Virus record (IMG/VR): IMGVR_UViG_3300045919_000515
Span: 1-48,364 of that record
Direction: 5' to 3' (one strand)
Length of the DNA stretch: 48,364 nt
DNA from: a virus
Shown: positions 21,541-29,436 of the stretch, one piece after another
How the letters are laid out: every line of letters starts with the position of its first letter
Numbering within the stretch: the stretch's first letter is position 1
Made by a program: the position numbers and the translations under genes
The notes under the pieces: generated by a model
Seen by the model: only the letters and a program-made list of their open reading frames with translations
What the model was told of the DNA's origin: nothing
Database searches by the model: none

Positions 21541-22028
21541 TAGATTGACCTCCATTTATAAACGCCAGAGATTTGATAAACCATATAAGTTTGAAAAATA
21601 AACTCCTTTTCAGACAGATGTTCCGTGTAGAAGACTCCAGGAGATAGAGTATGGACCAATTCATACTTATCACGTCTAACGATTAAGATTGCGCAGTGCA
21701 CTTCTTTGCTATCTTTATCTTCTGCAATTTGCGACGGCACGCAGCCAATCCAAACATAGGATGAGTTATATTCAATATCTTTCTCAGTCGCTTTAACCTT
21801 ATCGAGAGAGCTATAGACACACTCAAATTTGTGCATCATAAAGCGATTATTCCAAGCCACAATTGCATCCGCCCAAATAGGAGCAACATCATTTGGCATT
21901 AGTTCTTTCTTCCAGGTATCAGCACTAATTGGATCGCCAATCATGTAGCTAAGGGTGCTAAATGTTTGCGGCACACAATCACCTGCTCGAGCAATTGCGA
22001 AAAGGAATAAGAATATAATGAATCTCAT
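21540..22028 (-). CDS. Probable secreted or periplasmic protein
   Basis: 162 residues from the ATG at 22028. A typical signal peptide (MRFIIFLFLFAIARA, then GDC) is followed by a soluble domain with four spread Cys, which could form disulfides outside the cytoplasm. Ends in IFQTYMVYQISGVYKW. The adjacency to two tiny membrane proteins suggests a cell-envelope function. Family not recognised. Confidence 0.7.
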   Translation of the reverse strand: MRFIIFLFLFAIARAGDCVPQTFSTLSYMIGDPISADTWKKELMPNDVAPIWADAIVAWNNRFMMHKFECVYSSLDKVKATEKDIEYNSSYVWIGCVPSQIAEDKDSKEVHCAILIVRRDKYELVHTLSPGVFYTEHLSEKEFIFQTYMVYQISGVYKWRSI

Positions 22029-22297
22029 GGGATGATGTCTATAAGCCAAACTGAGTTTTGAGTTACTGCTTTTTTGCCATCAAAGCTAACAACATTTGAT
22101 GATGTGTAATATCCTAGAATATTTTGAGGACCAACTTCTCCAGGCTCACGAGCTGAGCGCCGCTGACGATTCACGTAAATTGGCTCACCGATAATGATAT
22201 CTTTATGGAGCGTTCCTTCGAGCCAATATTCAACAGGCAGTTCACCTGGATTATGCTCTTGAAGCTTTGTGAGCCGAACTTTAGTTTGCGCTTTCAT
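22025..22297 (-). CDS. Small beta-rich hypothetical protein
   Basis: 90 residues from the ATG at 22297 (a longer start would overlap the next gene deeply). Strand-rich with HKDIIIGEPIYVNRQRRSA and ILGYYTSSNVVSF. Reads like a small barrel with a conserved RRSAREPGEVG loop. No family recognised. Confidence 0.65.
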   Translation of the reverse strand: MKAQTKVRLTKLQEHNPGELPVEYWLEGTLHKDIIIGEPIYVNRQRRSAREPGEVGPQNILGYYTSSNVVSFDGKKAVTQNSVWLIDIIP

Positions 22298-22670
22298 ACT
22301 TCCATTCAAGATCGTGATCGGCTGCAAGAAGCTGCATTGCTTCTTTAAATTTGTTAGTGAGGAGCGCAGCAGTGTCGTGAGCACGCTGTAAATCTTCAAG
22401 AAAATCTGCATTTACTGGAGTTATAAAGACTGAACAAATATCTGCGATATTGTTTTCTAGTGCGAGTCTAATACCAAAAGGCGTATTACGCAATGCCTTG
22501 CGCTTCTCCTCTGGTAAGATACACCCAACAGCACATCCATTAGTAGGTGTATCGTAAATGCAACTATGTCCATTAGTGCCAAACGGGTTCTTTTCAACCA
22601 AAAAGTGCTCACAGATATAATCAAAAATTAATTGCTTATCTGAAAGTGGGTAGGAAAGGATTGGTTTCAT
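22281..22670 (-). CDS. Hypothetical protein
   Basis: 129 residues, with CIYDTPTNGCAVGCILPEEK near residue 37, a Cys-containing loop also found in phage proteins of the same type as the CCLG family, and a helical C-terminus. The GGAAC-type promoter is only 7 bases before the ATG, so the mRNA would be leaderless. Function unknown. Confidence 0.7.
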   Translation of the reverse strand: MKPILSYPLSDKQLIFDYICEHFLVEKNPFGTNGHSCIYDTPTNGCAVGCILPEEKRKALRNTPFGIRLALENNIADICSVFITPVNADFLEDLQRAHDTAALLTNKFKEAMQLLAADHDLEWKYESAN

Positions 22671-22677
22671 CTAAACA

Positions 22678-22693
22678 ATTATATCCCTGTTCC
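22678..22693 (-). promoter_or_regulatory. GGAAC-N5-TATAAT promoter, leaderless position
   Basis: Minus strand GGAAC AGGGA TATAAT, 7 bases before the ATG at 22670. Confidence 0.65.
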
Positions 22694-22703
22694 TGTTTAA
22701 ATC

Positions 22704-23042
22704 TTAAACCCATTTAGCTAGGATACGCTTACCAGCTTTGCCTGTGATTGTAAGCTTACCGAGGCGCGCCAAAAGCAATATGGCGTTATTGTTTGCAATC
22801 TTAGTTTGTGAATCAATATAGGTTTCATCACCAGCACCTTGCTGACAGTGCTCTTGGACCATATCTTCAAGCGCTTTACTAAGCTCATTAGACTGAGCAG
22901 CGAGTGCTGGCTCAAAGCCTTGAGTTGATTGTGCAGTTGATGTGCAGCGGCAAGTTCTAATACTTGGTGCACCTTGCATTGGAATAATTGGCGCTCCGCA
23001 AATCGGACAACTATCTTCGAGATTATTAGCTACAATTGGCAT
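22704..23042 (-). CDS. Zinc-ribbon hypothetical protein
   Basis: 112 residues. CPICG near residue 12 and CRC near 32 form a probable zinc site; the rest is Gln/Ala-rich and helical, ending ITGKAGKRILAKWV. No known family. Confidence 0.65.
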   Translation of the reverse strand: MPIVANNLEDSCPICGAPIIPMQGAPSIRTCRCTSTAQSTQGFEPALAAQSNELSKALEDMVQEHCQQGAGDETYIDSQTKIANNNAILLLARLGKLTITGKAGKRILAKWV

Positions 23043-23045
23043 CTA

Positions 23046-23297
23046 TTATTTTATGCGACGCGCTTCGAAAGTAAAGGGCTTCACATGACCCCCGGCATCA
23101 AATCGTTTAATAAACTTTTGCGCTGATTTAGGTAAATGCCACTTAAACTGACAGTATAAACCAACAAAGATACCCATTGCGTTGACGTTAATATCTTTAG
23201 ATTCAAGTTTATCTTTAACAGCTAAAGCAATTGGACAGCGATCACATCGTTTGCGTTCACCTCTGTTGATATGCTCCTGACAAACATTAATTTTCAT
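23046..23297 (-). CDS. Phage small protein, EHI..G / CPIALA family (copy 1)
   Basis: 83 residues from the ATG at 23297. MKINVCQEHINRGERKRCDRC, PIALAVKD, then LPKSAQKFIKRFD and VKPFTFEAR. The plan (EHI, CP..LA, A-QKFI..FD, V.PF.FE) is common in phages. A tandem duplicate of the next gene, with which it overlaps by 11 bases. Confidence 0.7.
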   Translation of the reverse strand: MKINVCQEHINRGERKRCDRCPIALAVKDKLESKDINVNAMGIFVGLYCQFKWHLPKSAQKFIKRFDAGGHVKPFTFEARRIK

Positions 23298-23538
23298 AAG
23301 GATAGTAGCGTCGTGCTTCAAACTCAAACGGAGCAACCTTTCGTCTACAATCAAAGTCAGCAATAAACTTTTGTGCAACTCGTGGAAGTCTATAATACGT
23401 TTTTGAATCGACGTGAGCTCTTTTAGCTCCGACAGAAGCGTAGTCAAATTTTTCTCGAAACGCTAATGAGACCGGGCACATTGTTGGCCAATGCTGGACG
23501 CCATTTTTAATATGCTCTGCTGTTACAGTAATTTTCAT
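23287..23538 (-). CDS. Phage small protein, EHI..G / CPIALA family (copy 2)
   Basis: 83 residues: MKITVTAEHIKNGVQHW, CPVSLAFREKF, LPRVAQKFIADFD, VAPFEFEAR. Same order of blocks as the gene behind it, so the pair is a tandem duplication that has diverged. Lacks the second Cys pair of copy 1. Confidence 0.7.
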   Translation of the reverse strand: MKITVTAEHIKNGVQHWPTMCPVSLAFREKFDYASVGAKRAHVDSKTYYRLPRVAQKFIADFDCRRKVAPFEFEARRYYPYEN

Positions 23539-23744
23539 TGTAAATCGATTTCTAATACCGAACCGTTAAAAGGCCAACAATTGAGTGGACCACCATCATA
23601 TAAAATATTATGGCCACACTTAACGAGGCCAAAGTTAATCCAATATGATTCAGGCATTGCGTTATCAATTGTCGGTACGTTAATCTTATCTTTGAAAGTT
23701 TGGGACTTTACTTTAACTCTAATGGGTATGGCATTAGTATTCAT
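23535..23744 (-). CDS. Small hypothetical protein
   Basis: 69 residues from the ATG at 23744 (the earlier codon is TTG). Strand-rich, with CGHNILYDGGPLNCWPF near the end. No family recognised. Overlaps the upstream gene by 11 bases. Confidence 0.6.
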   Translation of the reverse strand: MNTNAIPIRVKVKSQTFKDKINVPTIDNAMPESYWINFGLVKCGHNILYDGGPLNCWPFNGSVLEIDLQ

Positions 23745-23922
23745 CTTCAATATGATATAGTTGTTCCCAACAGTAATAGCGACATTCTATAACGTACCCA
23801 TCTTCATCAGTGATAGCCACAGTGTAAATGATCTCGGATGTTGCATCATTTTGCAAAATTTCAGATATCCATCCGAGATCATTTTCTCCTTCAATGCCTA
23901 CATGATCACCAACTAAGAACAT
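23734..23922 (-). CDS. Small SH3/KOW-like hypothetical protein
   Basis: 62 residues. FLVGDHVGIEGENDLGWISEIL followed by YTVAITDEDGYVIECRYY is the strand pattern of a small SH3-like barrel. The name is a guess from pattern only. Confidence 0.6.
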   Translation of the reverse strand: MFLVGDHVGIEGENDLGWISEILQNDATSEIIYTVAITDEDGYVIECRYYCWEQLYHIEDEY

Positions 23923-23923
23923 T

Positions 23924-24928
23924 TTACTTTAGGACCAAAAGCTTAGTATTAGGTACAAGCTTGCGATTGACTGATGTGCTCTGGATGAAGATATTAAACT
24001 TCGACGCACCTTGCTCTGGAGTTACCTTCGTGTCAGTATTTGGCAAGCCAAGAAGCTGACGTGCGTTGTCTCCAGTATAAACTCGCTGAGAGATTTTATT
24101 CTGCACAGCGACTTTCTTATAGGACTGAACCTCTTCAGTCTTAGTAAGCTGATAAAAGGAATTACCTTTTACATAAGTGCCGAGCTTTTTCTCAACAAAC
24201 GCCTTAATTGGAGTCTCTTGATCAACATCGAGCAGCTCAAATTCATTTGCTTTAAGCGATTCGAGATTATCAGACACTTTTCTTGACTCGATATTGGTCG
24301 TGTCGAGCTTAAAGAGGCTTTTTGTACCGCGAATACCAGCTGCACGACCCATCATATAGCTATTTGTCGCAACTTGTAGCGTTGAAGCAGCTTCAGTCAG
24401 ACCCTTTGCAGTGGTGTCCCAGATAAGGATATTATCTTTTGCAAAACCTTGGTTAGCTGCAGCGAGCTCACAAGATTTATCAGGGACGAGCACTGCTGTG
24501 GTCCAATTATCAGGAAGATCATTGAGCTTCTTTGCAAGAGCTTCAGTATATTGCTTACCAATTTGTTCAGTCTCACCACCATCAGTCTGAACGTAAACAA
24601 GAAACGCATGATCGCCGTGAAGCTGAGCTGTTTGCTTTAGCTCATCAATTGCTGTGTGCGTTGCTTTGATAAGCGCAGTACCACCACCGGCGTGATAAAG
24701 ATTCTTTAAGCTAGGCAACCGCATCACATCTTTATCATAGACAATGCAGTCAGTGCTTACGTTAAAGAGATAAACACTTACGCGAGTTTCTTGGTCAAGC
24801 TCTTGTGAGCGCTTTGAAAGAAATTTAATCTGGTCATCAAATACTCGAACAACTTGTTCGGATAGATGCGACATACTACCACTTTGGTCGACGACAAAGA
24901 CGACGTGGTTAATTTTATTTTGAATCAT
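23924..24928 (-). CDS. von Willebrand factor A domain protein
   Basis: 334 residues. The vWA domain covers about 8-200: VVFVVDQSGSMS is the metal-binding DxSxS, GGGTALIKA supplies the Thr and VQTDGGE the Asp of the MIDAS site. The C-terminal 120 residues have no known motif. vWA proteins bind partners through a metal and often work with AAA+ ATPases; one lies nearby (25775-26860) in the same operon. ATG overlaps the next gene upstream by 4 bases. Confidence 0.85.
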   Translation of the reverse strand: MIQNKINHVVFVVDQSGSMSHLSEQVVRVFDDQIKFLSKRSQELDQETRVSVYLFNVSTDCIVYDKDVMRLPSLKNLYHAGGGTALIKATHTAIDELKQTAQLHGDHAFLVYVQTDGGETEQIGKQYTEALAKKLNDLPDNWTTAVLVPDKSCELAAANQGFAKDNILIWDTTAKGLTEAASTLQVATNSYMMGRAAGIRGTKSLFKLDTTNIESRKVSDNLESLKANEFELLDVDQETPIKAFVEKKLGTYVKGNSFYQLTKTEEVQSYKKVAVQNKISQRVYTGDNARQLLGLPNTDTKVTPEQGASKFNIFIQSTSVNRKLVPNTKLLVLK

Positions 24929-25476
24929 GGTTTGAAAGTTCCTTCGTTGTCAATGATGTTTTGCATGATGGCAATGAGACGGCTCTTAGAATCATAGTGA
25001 TTATATCCAAAGTCTACTGCGGCATCAAGCTTTTGAACGGGAATAATAGAATAATCAGCACCGCCATCACCTTGTTCAAAAGCTGCCTCAATCATACTGA
25101 GCTGAACTGGACCAAAGAGCTTTCGAAGACCAGATTTATCAGTCCACTCCGCCGCGCCTGGAGCAACATAAGCTGCACGATCCTCGGTTTCTTCAATGCT
25201 TGCCTTGTTTCTAAATAGAGTGCAAGAAACAACCATTGACCCAAGTGCGCAGCAGCTGCAAGTAGCTTGGTTAGATAGTACAGCAGCTTGAAAGCTATCT
25301 TCATCAGTAACTTCACCTTCCTTATACGTTGTGAGCCAGTCACCTGTTGTAGCGCTAATTTTCTGGGTCTTCAGCAGTTGAATAATATCCTTAGCGATTA
25401 ACACTCTCTTTTCTGCACGCGATGCAGAAGTGAAAGCGGCGTTACGTTTCTTGATTTCAGCGTTTAGTGATTTCAT
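24925..25476 (-). CDS. Phage hypothetical protein with CSCCALGS motif
   Basis: 183 residues. KRVLIAKDIIQLLKTQKISAT near residue 23, then CSCCALGSMVVS near 73, the pattern of a phage family with the same Cys-Cys-x-LG element as the 20893-21228 protein. The function is not known. Sits between the vWA and AAA+ genes with 4-base overlaps on both sides. Confidence 0.7.
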   Translation of the reverse strand: MKSLNAEIKKRNAAFTSASRAEKRVLIAKDIIQLLKTQKISATTGDWLTTYKEGEVTDEDSFQAAVLSNQATCSCCALGSMVVSCTLFRNKASIEETEDRAAYVAPGAAEWTDKSGLRKLFGPVQLSMIEAAFEQGDGGADYSIIPVQKLDAAVDFGYNHYDSKSRLIAIMQNIIDNEGTFKP

Positions 25477-25766
25477 GTTTTTAGTTCGGTAAAGATGTCA
25501 GGTTCAATCTCCTCAGTAAAGATAGAAATAGCATTAGAGTCAGGCACTTCATCCACCTTAAAGTACTCTTTGAAGATTTCAGCGATAATGTTTTCTGCGA
25601 TGGATAGATCAAGCTTCGCGTCGTCGACGGCCATGTAAACAGATCCCATGATCTCTTCAATGGTCTCAGTCTCCTCTGGAATAAAACACTGCTCGATAAT
25701 GTCTTCCGACACTCCGATTAGGCGAAGTCTTTCGATACATTGTGCGATTTCAGGTTGAGTAAACAT
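25473..25766 (-). CDS. Acidic helical hypothetical protein
   Basis: 97 residues, acidic, mostly helical (CIERLRLIGVSEDIIEQC, AENIIAEIFKEYFKV). No motif. Position between vWA/CSCC genes and the AAA+ gene suggests a shared complex, unproven. Confidence 0.65.
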   Translation of the reverse strand: MFTQPEIAQCIERLRLIGVSEDIIEQCFIPEETETIEEIMGSVYMAVDDAKLDLSIAENIIAEIFKEYFKVDEVPDSNAISIFTEEIEPDIFTELKT

Positions 25767-25774
25767 ATAAGTTT

Positions 25775-26860
25775 TTAGAATGCTCCGTATGCGTTAAATG
25801 AATTTGCTTCTACACGAGTAAGAACTAAAGAGTCTTGATTATCGTTTACAAGAACGTAGGTTAGTGTTGCAGCATCAATCTTTTTGATGTGATTGGCGCT
25901 AAAATAGATGTAGTCGGAGTCTTCATAATCAGGCTCTTCCTTATCAACTGATTTCCGCATGACTTTGATCATGACTTCAATTTGCTGCTGAAGAGGATTA
26001 CCTTTCCATTTCTTAGTGTAGACCCAAGATTCATCCATTGGTACGCCAGCACGAGAGACTTTGATAGCGTATTCAGTATCTTTATACTGGTCAAACTCAG
26101 GCTTTACATTAAGCATTTGTAAAGCGGTCTCAGGAGATTCATTGTAGCGATTCATCTCCTCAACAAGAGCTTTGAGCATGTCAAAGTTGAATTGACTAAA
26201 GAGTGAAGCAATCTGTCCGATTCTCGTGATGTGCTCTTTATTGGCGAGATTATCTTGGCAATACTCAGCGATGAATTGCTGATCGAGTCCTTTGAAATCG
26301 ATCATGTAATAGATTCTGCCTGGTCGATTACGCATGTGGCTATCAACCCGCCACTTGTCATTGCAAGTAATCAAGAACAGTTTCTTCGAAGGAAAGACTC
26401 CATCCAAGAGAGTCAAGATTTGCTCTTGCTCTTCTGTGCCATATACTTTCTCAAACTCATCAAAAAAAACAATTGCAGGCTGCTCAATGGTTTGCATGAA
26501 CGAGTTGAACTTATCTCCACACCATGCCGCATTTACAATAATTGATGGCACTCCTTCTTTGGCGCCTTTCATGCAGATGAGCTTGGCCAGAAGGCTCTTG
26601 CCGCTCCCCTTTTCACCTGCAAGCATTACTCCCGTTGAGTTGTCGCGGCTTGAAAAGGTACTGAAAATGCGATTGCAATCACGTTCGTGATTACCGTACC
26701 GCTTACCTTTAAAGGCAAAGTCATCAATACCCTCAAGGTAAAGGTTTTCTTGAGAGTCTTGTTTGATAACATAGTTACCTGCTGGAAGCTTCTCATGTAG
26801 ATCGAGAGCCTCTTTGCTCGTAACTCGGAATGTTTTTCCTGATTTTAGATAAAAACTCAT
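25775..26860 (-). CDS. AAA+ ATPase
   Basis: 361 residues. Walker A GEKGSGKS (about 83-90), Walker B IVFFDEFEK (about 130), sensor-1 LITCND (about 158), and an RNRPGR arginine-finger region (about 172). The N-terminal 70 residues and C-terminal 120 are unassigned. The fold resembles FtsH/proteasome-type or MoxR-type ATPases. With the vWA gene 850 bases downstream, it may form a vWA-ATPase pair that remodels proteins. Confidence 0.85.
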   Translation of the reverse strand: MSFYLKSGKTFRVTSKEALDLHEKLPAGNYVIKQDSQENLYLEGIDDFAFKGKRYGNHERDCNRIFSTFSSRDNSTGVMLAGEKGSGKSLLAKLICMKGAKEGVPSIIVNAAWCGDKFNSFMQTIEQPAIVFFDEFEKVYGTEEQEQILTLLDGVFPSKKLFLITCNDKWRVDSHMRNRPGRIYYMIDFKGLDQQFIAEYCQDNLANKEHITRIGQIASLFSQFNFDMLKALVEEMNRYNESPETALQMLNVKPEFDQYKDTEYAIKVSRAGVPMDESWVYTKKWKGNPLQQQIEVMIKVMRKSVDKEEPDYEDSDYIYFSANHIKKIDAATLTYVLVNDNQDSLVLTRVEANSFNAYGAF

Positions 26861-26869
26861 AGATTTTGT

Positions 26870-27541
26870 TTATTCTCCGTTGTGATGAACGTAAAGTTGC
26901 AACATTTCTGCGACAAAGTCTTTCGTGGATAATCCTTGAGCTTTAGCAAGCTCTTGAATCTTATTCTTCGTTGACTCATCTTCAACAGCAACGTAATACG
27001 CTTTAGTATAGAGCAGACCACTTACTCGAGCACCTCGAGCAAGTTTAAAGCCTGTAAAGTTTGTTTGCTGAATAAAGCGATCAACTAGCGCTTTAGCTTT
27101 TTCACCGAGCGTTGTATGGCCCCAACCATATCGAGGTGATTTAGTAACAACTAATCCATATGACTCTGCTTTGCTTTTAAACACCTTATTGTGGTAGTTT
27201 TGACGGCAATCCTTCTTTTGGTCGACATCATTTGCATAATGAGCCATTTCATGGATTACAGTCTCGAGAACTTCTTCTGGAGGGCGCGAAAGGGTCTCAG
27301 CAGAGATGCTGATTTCACTTGTTGGCTTACCATCCAGATTCCACTTCCCGCTCCAAAACCAACCAAGAGCATTTTTCTTACCACGTGGCAAGATATTGAT
27401 AACAGGCATTGCTAGGCGTCCGTTTTCAAGCTCTTTATTAAAAAACGAAAAAGCCTCCGTGAGAATCTTTACAGAGTCTTCGTAAGCGTTCGTATTTTCT
27501 GCTGGAGCGGTTTCGGTTTCAGGAAGAGTTACAGTTTCCAT
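26870..27541 (-). CDS. SprT-like zinc metalloprotease
   Basis: 223 residues. VIHEMAHYAND (about 95-105) is the HExxH zinc-protease motif. A GWFWSGKW strand before it, then HNKVFKSKA and YGWGHTT after, fit the SprT-like layout (DNA-protein crosslink or related protein processing). The C-terminal 50 residues add a small helical domain (TKDFVAEMLQLYV). The likely start is right at the previous gene's end. Confidence 0.8.
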   Translation of the reverse strand: METVTLPETETAPAENTNAYEDSVKILTEAFSFFNKELENGRLAMPVINILPRGKKNALGWFWSGKWNLDGKPTSEISISAETLSRPPEEVLETVIHEMAHYANDVDQKKDCRQNYHNKVFKSKAESYGLVVTKSPRYGWGHTTLGEKAKALVDRFIQQTNFTGFKLARGARVSGLLYTKAYYVAVEDESTKNKIQELAKAQGLSTKDFVAEMLQLYVHHNGE

Positions 27542-27545
27542 AAAA

Positions 27546-27707
27546 TTAGTACTTCATACATTCTTCCCAAACTGTAAGCCTTTCGTGCATATATCGGACA
27601 CATCGCTTTTCATGTTCGGTAGTTTCTTCGAGCCAGAGTAACTCATCGACTTGTTTTTGAGTTAGAGAAGTTCTATAAAGTCGATTAAGAATTTTTACCT
27701 CGTTCAT
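27546..27707 (-). CDS. 53-residue hypothetical protein
   Basis: Reads MNEVKILNRLYRTSLTQKQ, then DELLWLEETTEHEKR and ends VWEECMKY; helical. Supported by the promoter 6 bases upstream of its ATG and the close fit with the metalloprotease gene. No family recognised. Confidence 0.65.
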   Translation of the reverse strand: MNEVKILNRLYRTSLTQKQVDELLWLEETTEHEKRCVRYMHERLTVWEECMKY

Positions 27708-27713
27708 TACGTA

Positions 27714-27729
27714 ATTTTACGGTTGTTCC
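27714..27729 (-). promoter_or_regulatory. GGAAC-N5-TAAAAT promoter, leaderless position
   Basis: Minus strand GGAAC AACCG TAAAAT, 6 bases before the ATG at 27707, inside the end of the gene upstream. Confidence 0.6.
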
Positions 27730-28076
27730 GTATCCGATTTTCTATTTTCTACGTAGCGGCTTAGGACTGATTGAAGATATGCTGGATTATATTTCGCCGC
27801 TTCTTCTGCGCGCACATGATCCATGTACTTAAACAGATGCTGCTGCGCGTCTTCTAACCTATCAAATAGTAGAGGTTCGTTATTGTGGAAGCTCCAGTTA
27901 TCGATTCGCACATTAGGGCTTCCATTAACTGTTGGCAAGTATTTGCCGTCGTCAGTTTTTCGTACACAGAGATAACAATTTTTGTAGTTGCCATATTCCC
28001 AGATATTACCAAACTCGTTTTCGTGCCAAGTATTTGGCTCTGCTACGAGCTTGGATTTGTAGGTTGCTTTGCCCAT
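27717..28076 (-). CDS. Hypothetical protein
   Basis: 119 residues. Aromatic first half (NTWHENEFGNIWEYGNYKNC), helical second half (EDAQQHLFKYMDHVRAEEAA). No motif known. Overlaps the upstream gene by 34 bases. Confidence 0.65.
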   Translation of the reverse strand: MGKATYKSKLVAEPNTWHENEFGNIWEYGNYKNCYLCVRKTDDGKYLPTVNGSPNVRIDNWSFHNNEPLLFDRLEDAQQHLFKYMDHVRAEEAAKYNPAYLQSVLSRYVENRKSDTEQP

Positions 28077-28234
28077 AACTTGTCTCTGATAATTCTATTT
28101 GCGATATGAACCGCTGTGTCGTGATGAGGCTTTAGAGCAAAATACTCTAAATGCTCTATTTCTGCTACTGTGAAAATGATTGTCTTGCTGCCTAGCTCAA
28201 GACTGCCACCATCCTCTTCTATTCCCATTGACAT
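28043..28234 (-). CDS. Small hypothetical protein
   Basis: 63 residues (a second ATG at 28228 is possible). IIFTVAEIEHLEYFALKPHH then a basic helix. No family recognised. Confidence 0.55.
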   Translation of the reverse strand: MSMGIEEDGGSLELGSKTIIFTVAEIEHLEYFALKPHHDTAVHIANRIIRDKLWAKQPTNPSS

Positions 28235-28235
28235 A

Positions 28236-28430
28236 TTACGTCAAGAAAAAAGCAAAGGTGTCGTGAATAATCGTTAGATTTACCTGGTGAAGGACCAACC
28301 ATTTAGCCCATGCAAGAAAAGTAAAAAAGAAGTCCATAATAGACCAAAAGATGCTGTGATGAATGTGATAACCAATCATAGCAGTGCAGAGTGAGAAGAC
28401 TGAATAGATAAATGCTCCGAGTGTTTTCAT
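28236..28430 (-). CDS. Small two-span membrane protein
   Basis: 64 residues with hydrophobic segments at about 4-22 and 29-47, rich in Phe and Trp. Own GGAAA-type promoter 6 bases before the ATG. Role unknown. Confidence 0.65.
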   Translation of the reverse strand: MKTLGAFIYSVFSLCTAMIGYHIHHSIFWSIMDFFFTFLAWAKWLVLHQVNLTIIHDTFAFFLT

Positions 28431-28436
28431 AGTTTT

Positions 28437-28452
28437 ATTTTATTTCTTTTCC
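28437..28452 (-). promoter_or_regulatory. GGAAA-N5-TAAAAT promoter, leaderless position
   Basis: Minus strand GGAAA AGAAA TAAAAT, 6 bases before the ATG at 28430. Confidence 0.5.
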
Positions 28453-28454
28453 TT

Positions 28455-28631
28455 TTAATGCAAAATATAAGCCACAATACCGCAAACTATAAACATTCCA
28501 AAGCCGATAATACGCGAAAATGCTAGAGTACAGCCAAGCTCCCATTCTTCGATTTCACAAAGAATGTTACCAATAAAGATACCCAATCCAAATATGGACA
28601 GAGCAGCGGCGATGAGAAATGGAATGTTCAT
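28455..28631 (-). CDS. Small two-span membrane protein
   Basis: 58 residues from the ATG at 28631. Hydrophobic segments IPFLIAAALSIFGLGIFIG and IIGFGMFIVCGIVAYIL flank a short acidic loop (EIEEWE). Right after another small membrane protein gene. Confidence 0.6.
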   Translation of the reverse strand: MNIPFLIAAALSIFGLGIFIGNILCEIEEWELGCTLAFSRIIGFGMFIVCGIVAYILH

Positions 28632-28633
28632 GT

Positions 28634-28822
28634 TTAAAAAACCTGTAGAACCCGACCAACAATCACAACAATAGATATGGCGTGCCAAATGATACTCCCA
28701 ATGTATCTTTCAGGGTAGTCGATATCGCTCAAATAATTTTCTTTATACAACGCACAGTGTAAAAATTCAATTATGACTCCAAAAAATGGAACCCAACAAA
28801 GGCATTTAAGTAGTGTTTTCAT
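28634..28822 (-). CDS. Small membrane protein
   Basis: 62 residues: hydrophobic at about 6-25 (KCLCWVPFFGVIIEFLHC) and 46-60. ATG overlaps the upstream stop by 4 bases. Third of three small membrane proteins in a row. Confidence 0.6.
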   Translation of the reverse strand: MKTLLKCLCWVPFFGVIIEFLHCALYKENYLSDIDYPERYIGSIIWHAISIVVIVGRVLQVF

Positions 28823-29322
28823 AGTTCTGGAGTTAGCTGTTCATGAGTTAAAATGTATCCATTCTGCGTATTTGGCTTATATTCACTTTCAAGTTGGCAA
28901 GTATACTCAGCAGTAAGTTCTTTTACTGCTACGATTATTACTTTCTTTCCGCTGATTGATGAACATCCTTTAGATACTGTTGCCTTAGTGCCAATTGGAT
29001 AGAAAGTTATCGGATTATTTCTTACCCACTCTTCATTCTTTTCACGATATATCCGATGAAAATATGTCTGAGCACCGTCAAGGGCCTCTACAAGTTGGGT
29101 ATCCGGCATCCAACCAGCTCTATCTAAATCTTGAGCTGCATAGTATCCATCTTTACCGTAGCTAAGAGCATCTACCAAATCTTCAATGATTTGTTCTCTT
29201 TCCTCTTCAACATATTGTTGACTATCACCGTTACTAATAAACCAATCTCTAATCTCCTTTTCAAACAAAAGATTAGCTACAGCTTTGACTATTTCAGGAT
29301 CATTTTTAGATGGTCTGCTCAT
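28819..29322 (-). CDS. Hypothetical protein
   Basis: 167 residues from the ATG at 29322; the promoter at 29331 excludes the upstream start at 29370. A helical first two thirds (IVKAVANLLFEKEIRDW, RAGWMPDTQLVEALDGA) and a C-terminal SH3-like part (GTKATVSKGCSSISGKKVIIVAV). No family recognised. Leaderless if the promoter is right. Confidence 0.7.
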   Translation of the reverse strand: MSRPSKNDPEIVKAVANLLFEKEIRDWFISNGDSQQYVEEEREQIIEDLVDALSYGKDGYYAAQDLDRAGWMPDTQLVEALDGAQTYFHRIYREKNEEWVRNNPITFYPIGTKATVSKGCSSISGKKVIIVAVKELTAEYTCQLESEYKPNTQNGYILTHEQLTPEL

Positions 29323-29330
29323 GCTGGTAT

Positions 29331-29346
29331 ATTTTAAAGTTGTTCC
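29331..29346 (-). promoter_or_regulatory. GGAAC-N5-TAAAAT promoter, leaderless position
   Basis: Minus strand GGAAC AACTT TAAAAT, 8 bases before the ATG at 29322. It decides the start of that gene. Confidence 0.6.
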
Positions 29347-29357
29347 GTGAGATAAAA

Positions 29358-29422
29358 TCTCAGGCTTCACAAGAATCGCTATGCGATTTATTCGTTATGA
29401 CGACAGAAAAAGAAGCCTGAGA
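29358..29422. other. Stem-loop with nested hairpin between divergent genes
   Basis: TCTCAGGCTTC (29358-29368) pairs with GAAGCCTGAGA (29412-29422); inside it AATCGC-TAT-GCGATT (29374-29388) forms a second hairpin. The inner element is part of a repeat shared with 45172-45188. Confidence 0.55.
29372..29388. repeat. 17-base hairpin repeat (copy 1)
   Basis: AGAATCGCTATGCGATT is identical to 45172-45188, and the bases before it (TCTCAG...CAC) are also similar. Both copies lie 25-35 bases upstream of a GGAAC/GGAAA promoter on the minus strand. Confidence 0.6.
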
Positions 29423-29424
29423 CA

Positions 29425-29432
29425 ATAAATAT
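29425..29432 (+). promoter_or_regulatory. Late-type box ATAAATAT on the plus strand
   Basis: ATAAATAT, 4 bases before the ATG at 29437; the same design as the late boxes of the virion genes, but on the plus strand for the homing endonuclease. Confidence 0.5.
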
Positions 29433-29436
29433 TTAT

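Noticed and set aside
29372-29388. Attachment site for integration
   Set aside because: The repeat is only 17 bases, no integrase is present and the genome looks lytic; a hairpin role is simpler.
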